Shown here one piece after another: positions 1 through 6,764 of a stretch of 12,621 bases of DNA; within the stretch, counting starts at the first letter, position 1, and the number at the start of each line of letters is the position of its first letter. A program made the position numbers and the translations under genes. The stretch is from an uncultured Faecalibacterium sp. GTDB taxonomy: Bacteria; Bacillota; Clostridia; Oscillospirales; Ruminococcaceae. The stretch is from positions 1 through 12,621 of the forward strand of contig CALDNF010000124.1 of NCBI GenBank assembly GCA_937917475.1. The letters run 5' to 3'. The notes under the pieces are model-generated. The model was given only the letters and a program-made list of their open reading frames with translations. It was not told where the DNA came from and did not search any database.

Positions 1-325
1 TTCCCAGCATCCACTCGCTGATGGACAGGCCGTAGGCACCGGTGGCGTTGGTCACCACGCAGCCTGCGGGTAAAATGCCCTCGGCCAGATACTCGTTAGG
101 CCCGGCAGAGTTGGACTGGAACCATTCCAGATGGTCGTTTTGTCGGATGAGCGATACCGGTACATTACCAAGAATGAGGTCTGCCCACACGGCGTTGGCA
201 TCGGTCACGGTGCTCGTGTCAGTAAAGCGGAAATTGCCGTCCGGTGCAGCAGCCTGCAAGGCTGTGCGCTGAGCTTCCGTAGTAGGCAGGCAGACCAGAA
301 TGTTTTTATTTTTTGCGTTTGACAT
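1..325 (-). CDS. D-isomer-specific 2-hydroxyacid dehydrogenase, N-terminal part (runs off the left edge)
   Basis: The first 108 codons of a minus-strand gene are visible, starting at an ATG at 325 with an AAAGGA ribosome site a few bases upstream. The reading frame stays open to base 1. The segment with NSAGPNEYL (residues 72-80) and then VVTNATGAYGLSISEWML (90-107) is the typical end of the N-terminal catalytic lobe of NAD-dependent D-2-hydroxyacid dehydrogenases, just before the Rossmann dinucleotide-binding domain, which lies outside the window. Such enzymes reduce 2-keto acids to D-2-hydroxy acids, or the reverse, in the cytoplasm; substrate cannot be told from this part. The gene starts 21 bases after the stop of the cupin gene and probably shares its transcript. 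The family call is firm, the substrate unknown. Confidence 0.8.
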   Translation of the reverse strand, partial: MSNAKNKNILVCLPTTEAQRTALQAAAPDGNFRFTDTSTVTDANAVWADLILGNVPVSLIRQNDHLEWFQSNSAGPNEYLAEGILPAGCVVTNATGAYGLSISEWMLG

Positions 326-346
326 GGAAAATTCCTTTCCGGACGA

Positions 347-1000
347 TCATTCCAGTACCAGCAGCAGGCTCATTTTGAACTTGCCCTGCGCAGTGACGCT
401 GTGCAGACCATTCTTGTCAAAGCGGAAGCTCTGGCCTGCGGTCAGCTCGTAATCCTTGCCCTCGTAGCCGATGATGGCCTTGCCTTCCAGTGCAGTCAGG
501 ATGGCGTTGCCGGGTGCACGATGCGGGGTCAGGCCGGTGCCCTCATCAAAAGCCATCAGGACAAACTTCATATTGTCAGCGTGGACGATATCAAGGTTTG
601 CAATGCTGCCCTCTTCGTAAGAGATGAGATCCTTCAGTTCGGTGGGCTGGCCTGATTTGATGATGCTATTCATAGTAACATTCTCCTTTTTCAAAATGAC
701 TTCAGTATAGAGCAATCCGCTGGCGGTTTTGCTGCCGCACAGCATTTTCGGCGGGACGAGAAGCAGGGTATCCGGGGTGACGGTGACGGAATGGCCATCC
801 TCGCCCAGAATGAATTCGCCGCTGCCTTCGGCGGTCAGGTACAGAGTGGTACAGTCGTAATACTCCGGTGTGATGGAAGTCCCGGCACCCATGGAGAACC
901 ATGTCACGGGAACTTCTTTCCCAAGATTTGCCGGGCGGGAAACGGTCATGGCATCCCGGATAGGGCGCATCTGCGAGACCGTAAAGACTCGATCTGTCAA
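347..1000 (-). CDS. Cupin-fold protein with two cupin-like halves
   Basis: A 217-residue cytoplasmic protein. The C-terminal half (about 143-215) reads as a small cupin barrel: TPHRAPGNAILTALEG (158-173), then GYEGKDYELTAGQSFRFDKNGLHSV (178-202, shown by its glycine, proline-like turn and H200). The N-terminal half (about 30-105) has the same strand pattern (LYLTAEGSGEFILG, 53-66; TPDTLLLVPP, 75-84) but lacks histidines, so only the second half could bind metal, and even it has HR instead of the usual HxH at H160. The chosen start is a TTG at 1000, because AAAGGAG lies 8 bases upstream and no ATG in this frame has a comparable site. It is the first gene of an apparent operon with the 2-hydroxyacid dehydrogenase. 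The function is unknown; sugar-binding, isomerase-like or sensory roles are all possible. Confidence 0.8.
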   Translation of the reverse strand: MTDRVFTVSQMRPIRDAMTVSRPANLGKEVPVTWFSMGAGTSITPEYYDCTTLYLTAEGSGEFILGEDGHSVTVTPDTLLLVPPKMLCGSKTASGLLYTEVILKKENVTMNSIIKSGQPTELKDLISYEEGSIANLDIVHADNMKFVLMAFDEGTGLTPHRAPGNAILTALEGKAIIGYEGKDYELTAGQSFRFDKNGLHSVTAQGKFKMSLLLVLE

Positions 1001-1035
1001 AAAAACAACTCCTTTGCCGCATCGTTCTTAAAGGT

Positions 1036-1064
1036 AGTATACCCTCGGAGAAACAAAAAGTCTA
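1036..1064 (-). promoter_or_regulatory. Promoter of the cupin-dehydrogenase operon
   Basis: On the minus strand TAGACT (1064-1059, 4 of 6 to consensus) and TATACT (1041-1036, 5 of 6) are separated by 17 bases. It lies about 36 bases before the TTG start at 1000. It is divergent from the promoter at 1126-1153. Confidence 0.6.
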
Positions 1065-1125
1065 TATCTAAAAAAGAGAAAACTTATCAACGTGCCGATT
1101 TTTAGGATAAATTTGCGCAGAAATC

Positions 1126-1153
1126 TTGACAAAAAAGAAACGAATGTGATAAA
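1126..1153 (+). promoter_or_regulatory. Promoter of the HA-repeat protein gene, extended -10 type
   Basis: A perfect TTGACA (1126-1131) is followed after 16 bases by GATAAA (1148-1153, 4 of 6), itself preceded by TG one base upstream (1145-1146), the extended -10 arrangement. Transcription would start near 1160, giving a leader of about 145 bases before the ATG at 1304. Confidence 0.6.
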
Positions 1154-1303
1154 TTCAAAGAGTGAATTAATGTGATCCGAAAACGTGGAACACAGGGTTA
1201 AGTCAAACGTGGTACGCAATGCGGCGTCCGGTACGAAATGACGCAGTCCAGACTTTTTTGGAAAGGCGGCTCGTCGGCATTTTTTAGGTAAGAGGGATAA
1301 GAA
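1154..1303 (+). promoter_or_regulatory. Untranslated leader of the HA-repeat gene with short direct repeats
   Basis: This stretch holds no credible gene. It contains AAACGTGG twice (1181-1188 and 1205-1212). AATGTGAT also occurs twice (1143-1150, overlapping the -10, and 1169-1176). A short dyad GCGTC/GACGC (1224-1228, 1240-1244) sits before a run of six T at 1254-1259. These could be protein-binding sites or a weak attenuator, but the stem is only 5 bp and I do not call a terminator. The ribosome site AGAGG precedes the ATG. Confidence 0.35.
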
Positions 1304-4045
1304 ATGGGAACACAACTATACGGAACCGCTGCGGCGGCGTATGCTGCTGCAGCGGAACGGATCGATGCGATGGGTCGAGCAGCTGTCATTCAGCCCACCG
1401 GAACGGACAAGGGTGATCTGGCGTGGAAACTGTTGGAGGACCATTCCGACGATGTGATCTTCTGGCTGGTGCCGGGCCCGCTGCGGCTCCGGCTGCGTCA
1501 GTACGAAGCCGAGGGCCGGATGCTGCCCAAAGCCCACCTGTATTCCTGTCAGGAATTGATGATGCTGACGCAGGAGCAGTGGGTCGCACTGGCGGAGCTG
1601 CGCCCGGTGTACCTGATTCTGGATTCTTATCATGAGATCGGGCCGGAGTGCTGGAACAATAGTGTGGCCCGGCTGCTGAGCCTCTGTCCCAAAGTCAAAA
1701 TGCTGGGCCTTACCGAAGCAGACAGCCCGGAGCAGCCTTGCCGCAGTGCCGAAGACCTTTTTCAGGGCGCAGTGGTGTTCCGCAGGAGCATGACCGAAGC
1801 CATGGCAGAAAAGGCTCTGCCGGTGCCGCAGCCTTGTTTGCCGTTGTTCTGGTCCAGCCAGAGTGTTCTGGCCGAGCTGCGGGCCCGGGTGAAGAACCTG
1901 CGGATCCCCGGACGTCCGGATCCCAACGAACAGCTGTACAATGATCTGAGCTGTGCGGTACAGCAGGCGGAGACGGCGGCCCTGCAATCGATGAACGCAC
2001 TGGCCAACCGGGACGGAAGGTATCTGGTCCTCTATGAAAACGAGGACTGGATGGAGCACTGCCTGCCACAGCTGGAGCGGAGAGCCAGCCGGGAGGGACA
2101 TCCCGCCCGAATTTACAGTGTCGGTGAGGATGCACTGCCGGGCAGTGCTGCTCTGAATGAATTCAGGGCGGACGAGAAGCCCGGCGTCCGGCTGCTGGTG
2201 TACCGGAACGCCCCGGATGCCCAGCTGCGTATCCCGGAACTGGACGGTGTGATCCTTCTGCGGGAGAGCTCAGATGAGAGAGTCTTCCGGCAGATGCTCT
2301 GCCGTGCATTGGCTTCCGGCGGAAAAAATATACCGGTGATCGATTTTATCAACTCCTTCGAGAGTCTGGCCAACATTCTGGATCTGCGCCGGGAGTATGA
2401 AGCTGTGGTGGACCGGATGGGAGGCAAACCGGCAGAGTTTTCGCTTCGGGATCCCTTGCGGCAGAGCAATCAGCTTTTCCGCAAGCTGCGCCGTGGGCTG
2501 GAGGCCAGCTGGGAGCAGTATTATGCAGCTGCCAAAACCTGTGCTGCCACCCAAAAGGGGCTGGAGCTGCCCCGCTCGTATCAGACGGAGGACGGCCTGC
2601 CGCTGGGCCGCTGGCTGGAGATCCAGAGGCAGATCCGTGCCGGGCGGAGGGCCGGGCGGCTGACGGAAGAACAGATCGCCCGGCTGGATAAGCTGGGCAT
2701 CGTGTGGAGAAAACGGCTGGTCCTTGCTTGGGAAAAAGGCTGCGCAGCGGCCCGGAAATACCGGGATGAGCATGGAGATCTGATGGTTCCGGTGCGGTAC
2801 AAGGATAAGGATGGCTTTGCGCTGGGTGAGTGGATCGTCTACAACCGGCAGCGGTATCTGACGGGAAACCTGAGTGCAGACCGGGTGGAGCGGCTGCAGG
2901 CCCTTGGTATGGTATGGGATACTGTCAGCAATCTTTGGGAACAGAATTACGCCGCAGCGGCCCGATATTATCTGGAGCACGGAAATCTGGAAGTGCCGAT
3001 CAAGTATGTTACGCCGGATGGTGTTCCGTTGGGGATCTGGCTGGGCAGCCAGCGTGCTGCCCACAAAAACGGTGAGCTGACGCCGGAGCAGATTCAGCGG
3101 CTCGAGGTCATCGGTGTGGAGTGGGCAAACCGGAACGATCTCAAATGGCAGTTATCCTATGAGGCAGCAAAGCGGTATTATGAAGAACACGGTGATCTGG
3201 ATGTGCCTGCCGAATATGTGGATAAAAGCGGTATTCTGCTGGGTAAATGGGTCTTCCGTCAGCGGTATGCGTTCCAGAATCCGAAGCGCAGCAGCGCACG
3301 GCTGACCCCGGAGCGGATCGAGCAGCTGAATCAGATCGGGATGATCTGGTCCCGGGGCGACCCCTGGATGCAGCGGTATGAACTGGTGCGTAAATATAAG
3401 GAAGAGCACCACGGCATGTTGATGACCAGCCAGTATCGCTCAGAGGATGGTGTGTGGCTGGGCAGCTGGCTTGCCCGGCAGCGGCAGAGGCTGCGGCAGA
3501 GCGACAGCTCCCTCACGGCGGATCAGCGCAAGGCATTGAAGCTGCTCTTTAAAGAGGAATTTTCCCGCAGCGGCGAGAGCGTCCGGCAGAGGCGGCACTC
3601 GCAGCGGGACAAAAACTGGCAGCGGAATTACCGCCGGGCCTGTGTCTATGCACGGCGGCAGGGGGATCTGCTGGTTCCTGCCACTTATGTGGATGAGACC
3701 GGCTTGCGTCTGGGTGTCTGGATCTCCAACCTCCGTGCAGCCCGCAAGAACCGGCCGGATTCGTTCCAGGTCACGCCGGAACACATCCGCCTGCTGGATG
3801 AGATCGGGATGCAGTGGGATGCCCGGGAGGCCAAGTGGCTTTCTGCCGTCCGCCGTGCCGAGCATTACCGGGACGAGAACGGCAATCTGCTGGTACCGGT
3901 GAATTATAAGACCGCAGACGGCTTTTGTCTGGGCGACTGGGTGCGCCGGATGCGGGAATGTTATGCTGCCGCCGATCCAAAGCTGACCCCGGAACGGATC
4001 GGGCAGCTGGAACAGCTGGGTATGGTTTGGAACCCTACTGCCTGA
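1304..4045 (+). CDS. Degenerate superfamily 2 helicase fused to seven helicase-associated (HA) repeats
   Basis: A 913-residue protein. Residues about 1-360 follow the layout of an SF2 (DEAD/DEAH-like) helicase, but its motifs are damaged: QPTGTDKG (30-37) stands where Walker A should read GTGK[ST], DSYH (107-110) where DExH is expected, LGLTEAD (134-140) where motif III should read like LTAT, and FRQMLCRAL (328-336) where motif VI should read QxxGRA. The second RecA-like lobe is still recognisable around 239-355 (for example DGVILLRESS, 314-323). Residues 403-909 are seven repeats of about 65-70 residues with the pattern W, YYAAA, hG, vP, LGxWl, qR, Lt.eqi..L..iGm.W, which is the HA domain (Pfam PF03457). 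HA repeats are thought to bind nucleic acid. ATP hydrolysis is unlikely from this sequence. The start is the ATG with AGAGG upstream. The ORF is intact over 2.7 kb, so the decay is not simple gene death. The cellular role is unknown. Confidence 0.8.
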   Translation: MGTQLYGTAAAAYAAAAERIDAMGRAAVIQPTGTDKGDLAWKLLEDHSDDVIFWLVPGPLRLRLRQYEAEGRMLPKAHLYSCQELMMLTQEQWVALAELRPVYLILDSYHEIGPECWNNSVARLLSLCPKVKMLGLTEADSPEQPCRSAEDLFQGAVVFRRSMTEAMAEKALPVPQPCLPLFWSSQSVLAELRARVKNLRIPGRPDPNEQLYNDLSCAVQQAETAALQSMNALANRDGRYLVLYENEDWMEHCLPQLERRASREGHPARIYSVGEDALPGSAALNEFRADEKPGVRLLVYRNAPDAQLRIPELDGVILLRESSDERVFRQMLCRALASGGKNIPVIDFINSFESLANILDLRREYEAVVDRMGGKPAEFSLRDPLRQSNQLFRKLRRGLEASWEQYYAAAKTCAATQKGLELPRSYQTEDGLPLGRWLEIQRQIRAGRRAGRLTEEQIARLDKLGIVWRKRLVLAWEKGCAAARKYRDEHGDLMVPVRYKDKDGFALGEWIVYNRQRYLTGNLSADRVERLQALGMVWDTVSNLWEQNYAAAARYYLEHGNLEVPIKYVTPDGVPLGIWLGSQRAAHKNGELTPEQIQRLEVIGVEWANRNDLKWQLSYEAAKRYYEEHGDLDVPAEYVDKSGILLGKWVFRQRYAFQNPKRSSARLTPERIEQLNQIGMIWSRGDPWMQRYELVRKYKEEHHGMLMTSQYRSEDGVWLGSWLARQRQRLRQSDSSLTADQRKALKLLFKEEFSRSGESVRQRRHSQRDKNWQRNYRRACVYARRQGDLLVPATYVDETGLRLGVWISNLRAARKNRPDSFQVTPEHIRLLDEIGMQWDAREAKWLSAVRRAEHYRDENGNLLVPVNYKTADGFCLGDWVRRMRECYAAADPKLTPERIGQLEQLGMVWNPTA
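2510..4030 (+). repeat. Seven tandem HA repeats inside the 913-residue protein
   Basis: Repeats span residues about 403-468, 476-538, 545-607, 615-682, 688-750, 772-838 and 845-909. Each carries a leading W or aromatic residue, a G-D/N-L-x-V-P-like segment, LGxW in the middle and a closing L-x-x-[IL]-G-[IMV]-x-W. The fifth repeat lacks the closing G-x-W (it reads ALKLLFKEEF) and is followed by a basic linker rich in R, K and Q (752-770), so the array is broken into five plus two. The repeats have diverged at the DNA level, so the array is old. Confidence 0.8.
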
Positions 4046-4120
4046 TTCGGAAGCCTTGGGCAAAGTGCACAATCCGGACAGAAGCCCTTTGGAAAAAAGG
4101 CTGAAAAGTCCTGCGGCTCC

Positions 4121-4147
4121 TTGACAAATAGCTGAAAATGCAATAAG
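4121..4147 (+). promoter_or_regulatory. Possible promoter of the lipoprotein gene
   Basis: A perfect TTGACA (4121-4126) is followed by a TGC-AATAAG extended -10 candidate (-10 at 4142-4147, 4 of 6) with a short 15-base spacer. The -10 overlaps one arm of a 7-bp inverted repeat, TGCAATA (4139-4145) and TATTGCA (4181-4187). Inside it are the mutually exclusive short stems GGTTG/CAACC (4147-4151, 4167-4171) and GCAGC/GCTGC (4163-4167, 4172-4176). No terminator is visible after the HA gene, so read-through is also possible. Confidence 0.35.
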
Positions 4148-4217
4148 GTTGAAATAACTTGAGCAGCAACCGCTGCGAGGTATTGCAAAAGGAACCGAAT
4201 CGAAAGGAGTTTCTCTC

Positions 4218-4712
4218 ATGAAAAATCTGAAAAAAATCATTGCGGCAATGCTGGTCTGCGTACTGGCCCTCACCGTTCTGACCGGCTGCGGCAAGTCGGC
4301 AAAACAGTATGGCTCTGAGGTTGCCGGTAAGCTGGGTGCCTCCAGCGGCGTGGCTGTGGACGAAGCAACGCAGAAGACTGCCGAGACCATCATCAAAGAG
4401 ATCAAGAAGCTCGGACCTTTCCAGCTCATTGATATGGCAAAAGATCCCAAGACTGCGGAAGCCAAGGTCAATGAGATCTACAAAAAGGCCGGCATTACCG
4501 ACAATATGAAGTTTGCAGTCAGCGTCAGTGCTCCTGCTGTGAAGCTGAACGTTGGTTTTAATGGTGATCAGAACACCACCAGTGCTGCGGCTGACTTCTT
4601 TGCAAATGAGATCAAGACCTACAACGGCAAGAACGATAAGAAGCTGACCAAAATCGGCTTTGCAACCTACGACGTACCGTTTGTGACAGTGGTCATTATG
4701 GTTGCGCAGTAA
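4218..4712 (+). CDS. Small secreted lipoprotein of unknown function
   Basis: A 164-residue protein with a textbook lipoprotein signal: basic MKNLKK, a hydrophobic run (about 7-20) and the lipobox LTGC (21-24), so cleavage and lipidation should occur at C24 and the mature protein would sit on the outer face of the membrane. The mature part is about 141 residues, lysine-rich, with a helical stretch (about 48-90), then alternating strands (97-115) and a hydrophobic C-terminal strand, PFVTVVIMVAQ (154-164). I do not recognise the family, and no catalytic motif stands out. AAAGGAG precedes the ATG. It is followed directly by a strong terminator, so it is the last gene of its unit. A link to the HA-repeat protein upstream rests only on position. 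Confidence 0.75.
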   Translation: MKNLKKIIAAMLVCVLALTVLTGCGKSAKQYGSEVAGKLGASSGVAVDEATQKTAETIIKEIKKLGPFQLIDMAKDPKTAEAKVNEIYKKAGITDNMKFAVSVSAPAVKLNVGFNGDQNTTSAAADFFANEIKTYNGKNDKKLTKIGFATYDVPFVTVVIMVAQ

Positions 4713-4738
4713 GAAACTATAGGCAGTAATATCCAGTG

Positions 4739-4774
4739 AAAAAGGCTCTGACCGTAAAAAGTCAGGGCCTTTTT
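4739..4774 (+). terminator. Rho-independent terminator after the lipoprotein gene
   Basis: A 14-bp stem (4739-4752 with 4761-4774, including one G-U pair at 4747/4766) has an 8-base loop and ends in five T after a GGGCC core. The left arm starts with five A, so it could also work for minus-strand transcription. It separates the GC-rich host unit from the restriction-modification cassette. Confidence 0.88.
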
Positions 4775-4786
4775 GTAATTTGAAAT

Positions 4787-4804
4787 AGTAAAATAATTTT
4801 TACT
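4787..4804. promoter_or_regulatory. Palindrome upstream of the methyltransferase promoter, candidate operator
   Basis: AGTAAAA (4787-4793) and TTTTACT (4798-4804) form a perfect 7-bp inverted repeat around TAAT, with three further A-T pairs outside after one mismatch (4783-4785 with 4806-4808). It ends about a dozen bases before the -35 element of the methyltransferase promoter. Restriction-modification controller proteins bind such dyads near their own promoter; that the XRE protein encoded at 5728 binds here is inference. Confidence 0.4.
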
Positions 4805-4819
4805 TTTTGTTAATAAATA

Positions 4820-4848
4820 TTGACTTTCCGAGGGCGATATGCTATATT
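4820..4848 (+). promoter_or_regulatory. Promoter of the methyltransferase operon
   Basis: TTGACT (4820-4825, 5 of 6) and TATATT (4843-4848, 5 of 6) are separated by 17 bases. Transcription would start near 4855, just before the GGGAGGA ribosome site at 4859-4865, giving a very short leader. This fixes the translation start downstream of 4855. Confidence 0.75.
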
Positions 4849-4870
4849 TTATAAGCAAGGGAGGATACGT

Positions 4871-5731
4871 ATGATGAATACATTGCCGATCAACACGATT
4901 ATTCACGGTGAGTGCGTAGCTGAAATGAGGAAGCTGCCGGACTCATGTATCGACTTGATTATTGCTGACCCGCCGTACAATCTTTCAAAAGGCGGAGAGT
5001 GGAAATGGGACAACAGCGTTGAGCTTCAGGGAATGGGCGGAAACTGGAATAAAGTCATGCAGGAATGGGATGACTTTACGCTGGAAGCTTATATGGAATT
5101 TACAAAGGCTTGGCTGACAGAGGCGAGACGAATCCTGAAACCGACGGGTTCCATGTGGATTTTTGGAACATATCACAATATTGGTATTATCAATGTGACC
5201 TGCCAGATACTTGGAATTGAAATCATCAATGAGGTCGTATGGTACAAACGAAATGCTTTTCCGAATTTAGCGGGAAGAAGGCTGACGGCCAGCCACGAAA
5301 CGATTCTGTGGTGCAATAAGGGAGGAAAGAAACGGGAGTACTATTTTGATTATGAGTATTCAAAAAACGGTGATTTCTCCTATGACAGTTTAAAAACACC
5401 CGGAAAGCAAATGCGAACGGTATGGGATATCTCGAATAACAAAGATAAGAGCGAAATCGCATATGGCAAGCATCCGACCCAAAAGCCGATCCGAATTCTG
5501 AAGCGTATGATTAAGCTGGCTTCCCGAGAAGGCGATGCGGTACTTACGCCGTTTTCGGGATCTGGAAGCGAGTGCGTTGCTGCTAAAATGACGGGGAGAA
5601 GGTATATTGGCATTGAACTTGACCGTTCTTACTGCGATATTGCAGTGGAACGTCTGAATCATGCTGAGGAAAATGAAGATCAGCTGGGACAGCTAAGCTT
5701 AAGCCAGTTTGAAAGTGAGGCAGCAAAATGA
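4871..5731 (+). CDS. Beta-class DNA N6-adenine methyltransferase of a restriction-modification system
   Basis: A 286-residue protein that transfers a methyl group from S-adenosylmethionine to a DNA base. The catalytic motif DPPYN (33-37) is near the N-terminus and the AdoMet-binding motif PFSGSGSE (227-234) near the C-terminus, with HPTQKP (201-206) before it. The order catalytic motif, recognition region, AdoMet motif defines the beta class, and DPPY fits adenine-N6 activity (N4-cytosine enzymes usually have SPPY). The recognition region would be about residues 38-200. Two adjacent ATG codons (4871, 4874) follow GGGAGGA; either may be used. An in-frame TTG at 4820 is excluded because it forms part of the -35 element. 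The stop overlaps the next gene by ATGA. Related proteins include CcrM, HinfI and DpnA methylases; the target sequence is not readable from here. Confidence 0.9.
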   Translation: MMNTLPINTIIHGECVAEMRKLPDSCIDLIIADPPYNLSKGGEWKWDNSVELQGMGGNWNKVMQEWDDFTLEAYMEFTKAWLTEARRILKPTGSMWIFGTYHNIGIINVTCQILGIEIINEVVWYKRNAFPNLAGRRLTASHETILWCNKGGKKREYYFDYEYSKNGDFSYDSLKTPGKQMRTVWDISNNKDKSEIAYGKHPTQKPIRILKRMIKLASREGDAVLTPFSGSGSECVAAKMTGRRYIGIELDRSYCDIAVERLNHAEENEDQLGQLSLSQFESEAAK

Positions 5732-5958
5732 AAAGCCTGATCCTCAATGAAAAAGAGCTTCGCAAAAAAATGATTGATTTGGATATCAAAACGATTAACG
5801 AACTGGCAGTAAAGTCCGGCGTATCTAAACCCACAATTTATGAATATATCAACGGAAAATCGCCATTGTCAGCAGCATTTATTCGGCTGTGTAACTATTT
5901 GGATATGGAGCCTCATGAAATTCTGATCGAAACCGAGGAAGTATCTACGGAGGACTAA
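5728..5958 (+). CDS. Small XRE/Cro-type regulator, probable controller protein
   Basis: A 76-residue protein made almost only of a five-helix XRE-type DNA-binding domain. The helix-turn-helix is INELAVKSGVSKPTIYEYI (23-41), followed by the usual C-terminal helices, IRLCNYLDMEPHEIL (52-66). The ATG overlaps the stop of the upstream methyltransferase by four bases and GTGAGG lies 7 bases before it, so the two are translationally coupled. A GGAGG for the next methyltransferase lies inside its last codons. Small proteins of this kind in restriction-modification loci (C proteins) time the expression of methylase and nuclease, often by binding upstream of their own operon; the palindrome at 4787-4804 is a candidate site. 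The domain is certain, the controller role inferred from context. Placement between two methyltransferase genes is less common than next to the nuclease gene. Confidence 0.85.
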   Translation: MKSLILNEKELRKKMIDLDIKTINELAVKSGVSKPTIYEYINGKSPLSAAFIRLCNYLDMEPHEILIETEEVSTED

Positions 5959-5959
5959 A

Positions 5960-6763
5960 ATGTTTAAACCAGTTATTAAGTGGAGCGGCAGCAAACGCAG
6001 TCAATCTGCCAAGATAAAAGAATACCTGCCGGAGAAATTTGACCGGTACTATGAACCGTTCCTTGGTGGAGGTTCGATGCTCTATGCGATAAATCCGTCC
6101 AATGCCGTTTGCGGAGACATCTGTACTCCGTTGGTGGATTTGTGGAATGAGATTAAAAAACACCCAATCCAACTATCGGAAGCGTATAGGCTACGCTGGA
6201 CAAGACTGCAAACGGAGGGGTATACGGCGTACTATGAAATACGAGATGATTTTAACAGAAGCCATTCTCCGGAAGACCTTTTGTTTCTGTCCAGAACTTG
6301 CGTCAATGGCTTGATCCGCTTTAATGCGGAGGGGGATTTTAATAACTCTCTGCATCACACACGCCCAGGGATTGCTCCGGACAGTTTGAAAAAAATCATT
6401 CTAGATTGGTCTGAGCATATCCAGAGAGTGGAATTTGCGGCGGAAGATTATAGAGTTACAACGGAAAAAGCAAAAAAAGGAGATTTAATATATTTAGACC
6501 CTCCGTATTTTCATACGAAGGGTCGTTATTATGGAACAATTGATTTTGATGAATTCCTTGTTTATCTGGAACAGCTGAATCGGAAAGAAATTAAATATAT
6601 GCTGTCCTTTGATGGAATCAGAGGAGAGGATGATTTTACGGTTGAATTGCCAAAGGAATTGTACAAACGTCATGAGTTTATTCCCTCAGGCAATTCAAGC
6701 TTTAAGAAAGTAATGGATAAAGAAAATCTACAGGTGCTTGAGTCCCTGTATCTGAACTGGTGA
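5960..6763 (+). CDS. Alpha-class (D12 family) DNA N6-adenine methyltransferase
   Basis: A 267-residue enzyme of the Dam/DpnM (D12, Pfam MethyltransfD12) family. Motifs come in alpha-class order: KWSGSKRSQ (7-15), the N-terminal AdoMet-contact segment; YEPFLGGGSMLY (31-42), motif I; TCVNGLIRFNAEGDFNNSL (113-131), the family's NG-R-N-F-N signature in slightly altered form; and YLDPPY (178-183), the catalytic motif for adenine-N6. The recognition region would lie between motif I and DPPY. Length fits Dam (278) and DpnM (284). The ATG is one base after the regulator's stop, with GGAGG 6-10 bases ahead. It is the last gene of the operon, and its stop is one base from the stop of the convergent endonuclease gene, so no intergenic terminator fits. 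Residues and codons are AT-biased compared with the flanking host genes. Confidence 0.9.
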   Translation: MFKPVIKWSGSKRSQSAKIKEYLPEKFDRYYEPFLGGGSMLYAINPSNAVCGDICTPLVDLWNEIKKHPIQLSEAYRLRWTRLQTEGYTAYYEIRDDFNRSHSPEDLLFLSRTCVNGLIRFNAEGDFNNSLHHTRPGIAPDSLKKIILDWSEHIQRVEFAAEDYRVTTEKAKKGDLIYLDPPYFHTKGRYYGTIDFDEFLVYLEQLNRKEIKYMLSFDGIRGEDDFTVELPKELYKRHEFIPSGNSSFKKVMDKENLQVLESLYLNW

Positions 6764-6764
6764 T

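Noticed and set aside
1224..1259. Attenuator terminator in the HA-gene leader
   Set aside because: The stem is only 5 bp and several bases separate it from the T-run.
1316..2101. 261-residue minus-strand open frame
   Set aside because: It is antisense to the HA-repeat protein gene, whose repeats prove the coding strand.
2510..4030. CRISPR or DNA-level satellite repeat
   Set aside because: The repeats are visible only in the protein, are about 65-70 codons long and diverged in DNA; no short identical repeats with spacers exist in the window.
4082..4102. Hairpin after the HA-repeat gene as a terminator
   Set aside because: AGCCCTTT/AAAAGGCT has a mismatch and no T-run follows on either strand.
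4820..4870. Longer methyltransferase start at TTG 4820
   Set aside because: This TTG is part of the -35 element TTGACT, and transcription should begin near 4855; GGGAGGA serves the ATG codons at 4871 and 4874.
4820..6763. Identification of the pair as the DpnII methylases (GATC specificity)
   Set aside because: The class pairing is similar, but the nuclease is far larger and different, gene order differs and a regulator is inserted; specificity cannot be assigned.
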